In this document: one piece after another, positions 63,227-64,000 of the stretch | How the letters are laid out: each line of letters begins with the position of its first letter | Numbering within the stretch: the stretch's first letter is position 1 | Source: Sphingobacteriaceae bacterium | GTDB taxonomy: Bacteria > Bacteroidota > Bacteroidia > Sphingobacteriales > Sphingobacteriaceae | Reading direction: 5' to 3' | Length of the DNA stretch: 64,000 nt | Assembly: GCA_017745075.1 (NCBI GenBank) | Contig: JAGIAD010000007.1 | Coordinates: 1 to 64,000, forward strand | Position numbers and translations under genes: made by a program | Notes under the pieces: generated by a model | What the model saw: the letters and a program-made list of their open reading frames with translations, nothing else | Databases searched by the model: none | What the model was told of the DNA's origin: nothing

Positions 63227-63616
63227 CTATTCATAATTTTCTAATTCCTCTTTTATATCTCGAAGAAACTCCTTTGGATTAACAACAAATCCTGTAGTAT
63301 TGCCTACCGGAAAAACATTTAATAACAGATTTTCCTCTACTATTTTTACTAAGGTAACATCTATAAAATGCTCTAAAGGCACCTCCATAACCCTAAATTT
63401 GGACCAGCCGTCAATGCAACATTTAAGAGCAAATTCGCTTGCAGACCAAAGAGGATAAAGAGAATATTCCTTGACTGTTGATAATGCCCATTCACCTTCA
63501 TCGTTTCCCAAGGTATATATTTTTTCGCTGTCAGCGATCTTTTTGAGGAAATAGTTGTAGCGTTTAAATGGCTCTAAGGAAGAGACTTTTTTTATTTCGT
63601 TTTCATTAATATCCAT
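63227..63616 (-). CDS. DUF2750 immunity-type protein
   Basis: A soluble 129-residue protein. RYNYFLKKIADSEKIYTL, GEWALSTVKEYSLYPLWSAS and a C-terminal VVNPKEFLRDIKEELENY match the DUF2750 pattern (aromatic start, Trp-Ala-Leu, Phe/Tyr-Pro-x-Trp, Val-x-Pro-x-x-Leu). It begins 8 bp after the toxin stop codon, so it is the likely cognate immunity protein and probably binds and blocks the toxin C-terminus in the cytoplasm. Confidence 0.7.
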   Translation of the reverse strand: MDINENEIKKVSSLEPFKRYNYFLKKIADSEKIYTLGNDEGEWALSTVKEYSLYPLWSASEFALKCCIDGWSKFRVMEVPLEHFIDVTLVKIVEENLLLNVFPVGNTTGFVVNPKEFLRDIKEELENYE

Positions 63617-63624
63617 ATAATTAG

Positions 63625-64000
63625 TTAATTAGGTCTCTCTTTATTTTTTTTTCCATTATTATCATGTTTATGCTGATTTTTGTGATCAGCCTCGTTTTGC
63701 AAATCACTGTGCTCGTAAGAGTAACCCTTAGCTGCTTCTTTACCTCTTTTATGAGCTAAGACTTTGCCTGGAGGATTTCTAACATTAGTTCTTTTGCCTC
63801 TAGCTATTTGATTTGTTTCTTGTTTAATCCACCCTCTATTTGCTGAACTTTCTTTTGGATCATCCGCAATGCCTTTGAGTTTCTGTTGTTTACCTGACCT
63901 GCCCTTATTAGCATCAGAATCACTCTTAGTCTTAGCTTCTGATTTAGGCTTAGCATCCGCATTTAATACGGCTTGCGAACCATCGTCGGAACTACTATGA
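63625..64000 (-). CDS. C-terminal part of a polymorphic toxin (type 8-like), truncated at the window edge
   Basis: Only the 3' end (about 125 codons) is in the window; the gene continues beyond 64000. A Lys/Ser/Asp-rich linker is followed by a C-terminal toxin domain containing RGWIKQETNQIARGKRTNV, PPGKVLAHKRGKEAAKGYSY and DLQNEADHKNQHKHDNNGKK. The LAHxRGxEAAKGYxYxxxDLQ and HKxQHKxD elements match the polymorphic toxin type 8 family, a predicted nuclease-like toxin with conserved His residues. Stop at 63625-63627. The delivery route lies in the unseen N-terminus. The DUF2750 gene follows 8 bp downstream. Confidence 0.7.
   Translation of the reverse strand, partial: HSSSDDGSQAVLNADAKPKSEAKTKSDSDANKGRSGKQQKLKGIADDPKESSANRGWIKQETNQIARGKRTNVRNPPGKVLAHKRGKEAAKGYSYEHSDLQNEADHKNQHKHDNNGKKNKERPN

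Overview
The window looks like the chromosome of a Bacteroidota member, most likely Sphingobacteriaceae (Pedobacter-like). The reasons are a SusC/SusD pair, AT-rich spacers, the T9SS-type secretion genes, DUF5683 and DUF4382 proteins, and a CTnDOT-style tra operon. No rRNA, complete tRNA or CRISPR array was found. I could not pick out convincing Bacteroidota -33/-7 promoters by eye.

Layout. (1) 0.1-10.6 kb, leftward: a small glycan locus (SusC, SusD, GH29 alpha-L-fucosidase, GH3 hydrolase with a PA14 insert) headed by a ROK repressor. (2) 10.7-15.4 kb, leftward: housekeeping genes lepB, dapB, a DUF5683 protein, parB and parA. (3) 15.5-23.3 kb: FMN reductase, three imperfect ~300-bp repeats, a HAMP/PAS sensor kinase, a thioesterase, DUF2130, OsmC, YtxH and YdcF-like genes, with several dispersed repeats in the spacers. 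(4) 23.5-28.7 kb, rightward: a NarL-type two-component system, then a four-gene cluster made of a small Ala/Val-rich peptide, an internal terminator, a membrane protein, an SdpB/HTTM-like membrane protein and a DCC thiol oxidoreductase. This is the best candidate for an undescribed peptide (bacteriocin-like) system. (5) 28.7-39.4 kb: obg, adk, a large glycosidase-like protein, a DUF4382 lipoprotein, a secreted-peptide/barrel/OmpR-type two-component operon and a tandem-repeat protein.

(6) 39.4-64 kb: an integrated mobile region. It begins with a gene-poor stretch holding IS21-like end repeats. Next come element maintenance-type genes (DUF932, small hypotheticals, a PUR-alpha/RadC-N fusion). 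A cargo island follows (PorV-like protein, a T9SS-sorted alpha/beta hydrolase and a lipoprotein). A leftward conjugation operon then runs traE-traF-traG-lipoprotein-three VirB5/TraI-like genes-traJ-traK-traL-traM-DUF3945, closed by a terminator. No traN, relaxase, coupling protein or integrase is visible, so the element is either split, continues past 64 kb, or is degraded. (7) The right edge holds a polymorphic toxin C-terminus (type 8-like), followed by a DUF2750 immunity gene and two more immunity-like genes. One of these is a chimera whose tail, and the traE start after it, were copied from the head of the tra operon.

How the parts may work together: the SusCD locus imports and trims a fucose-containing glycan under ROK control. 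The sdp-like cluster probably makes and handles a membrane-active peptide, and the kinase/regulator pair directly upstream may control it. The tra operon encodes the mating channel, and the toxin/immunity and T9SS genes are its likely cargo.
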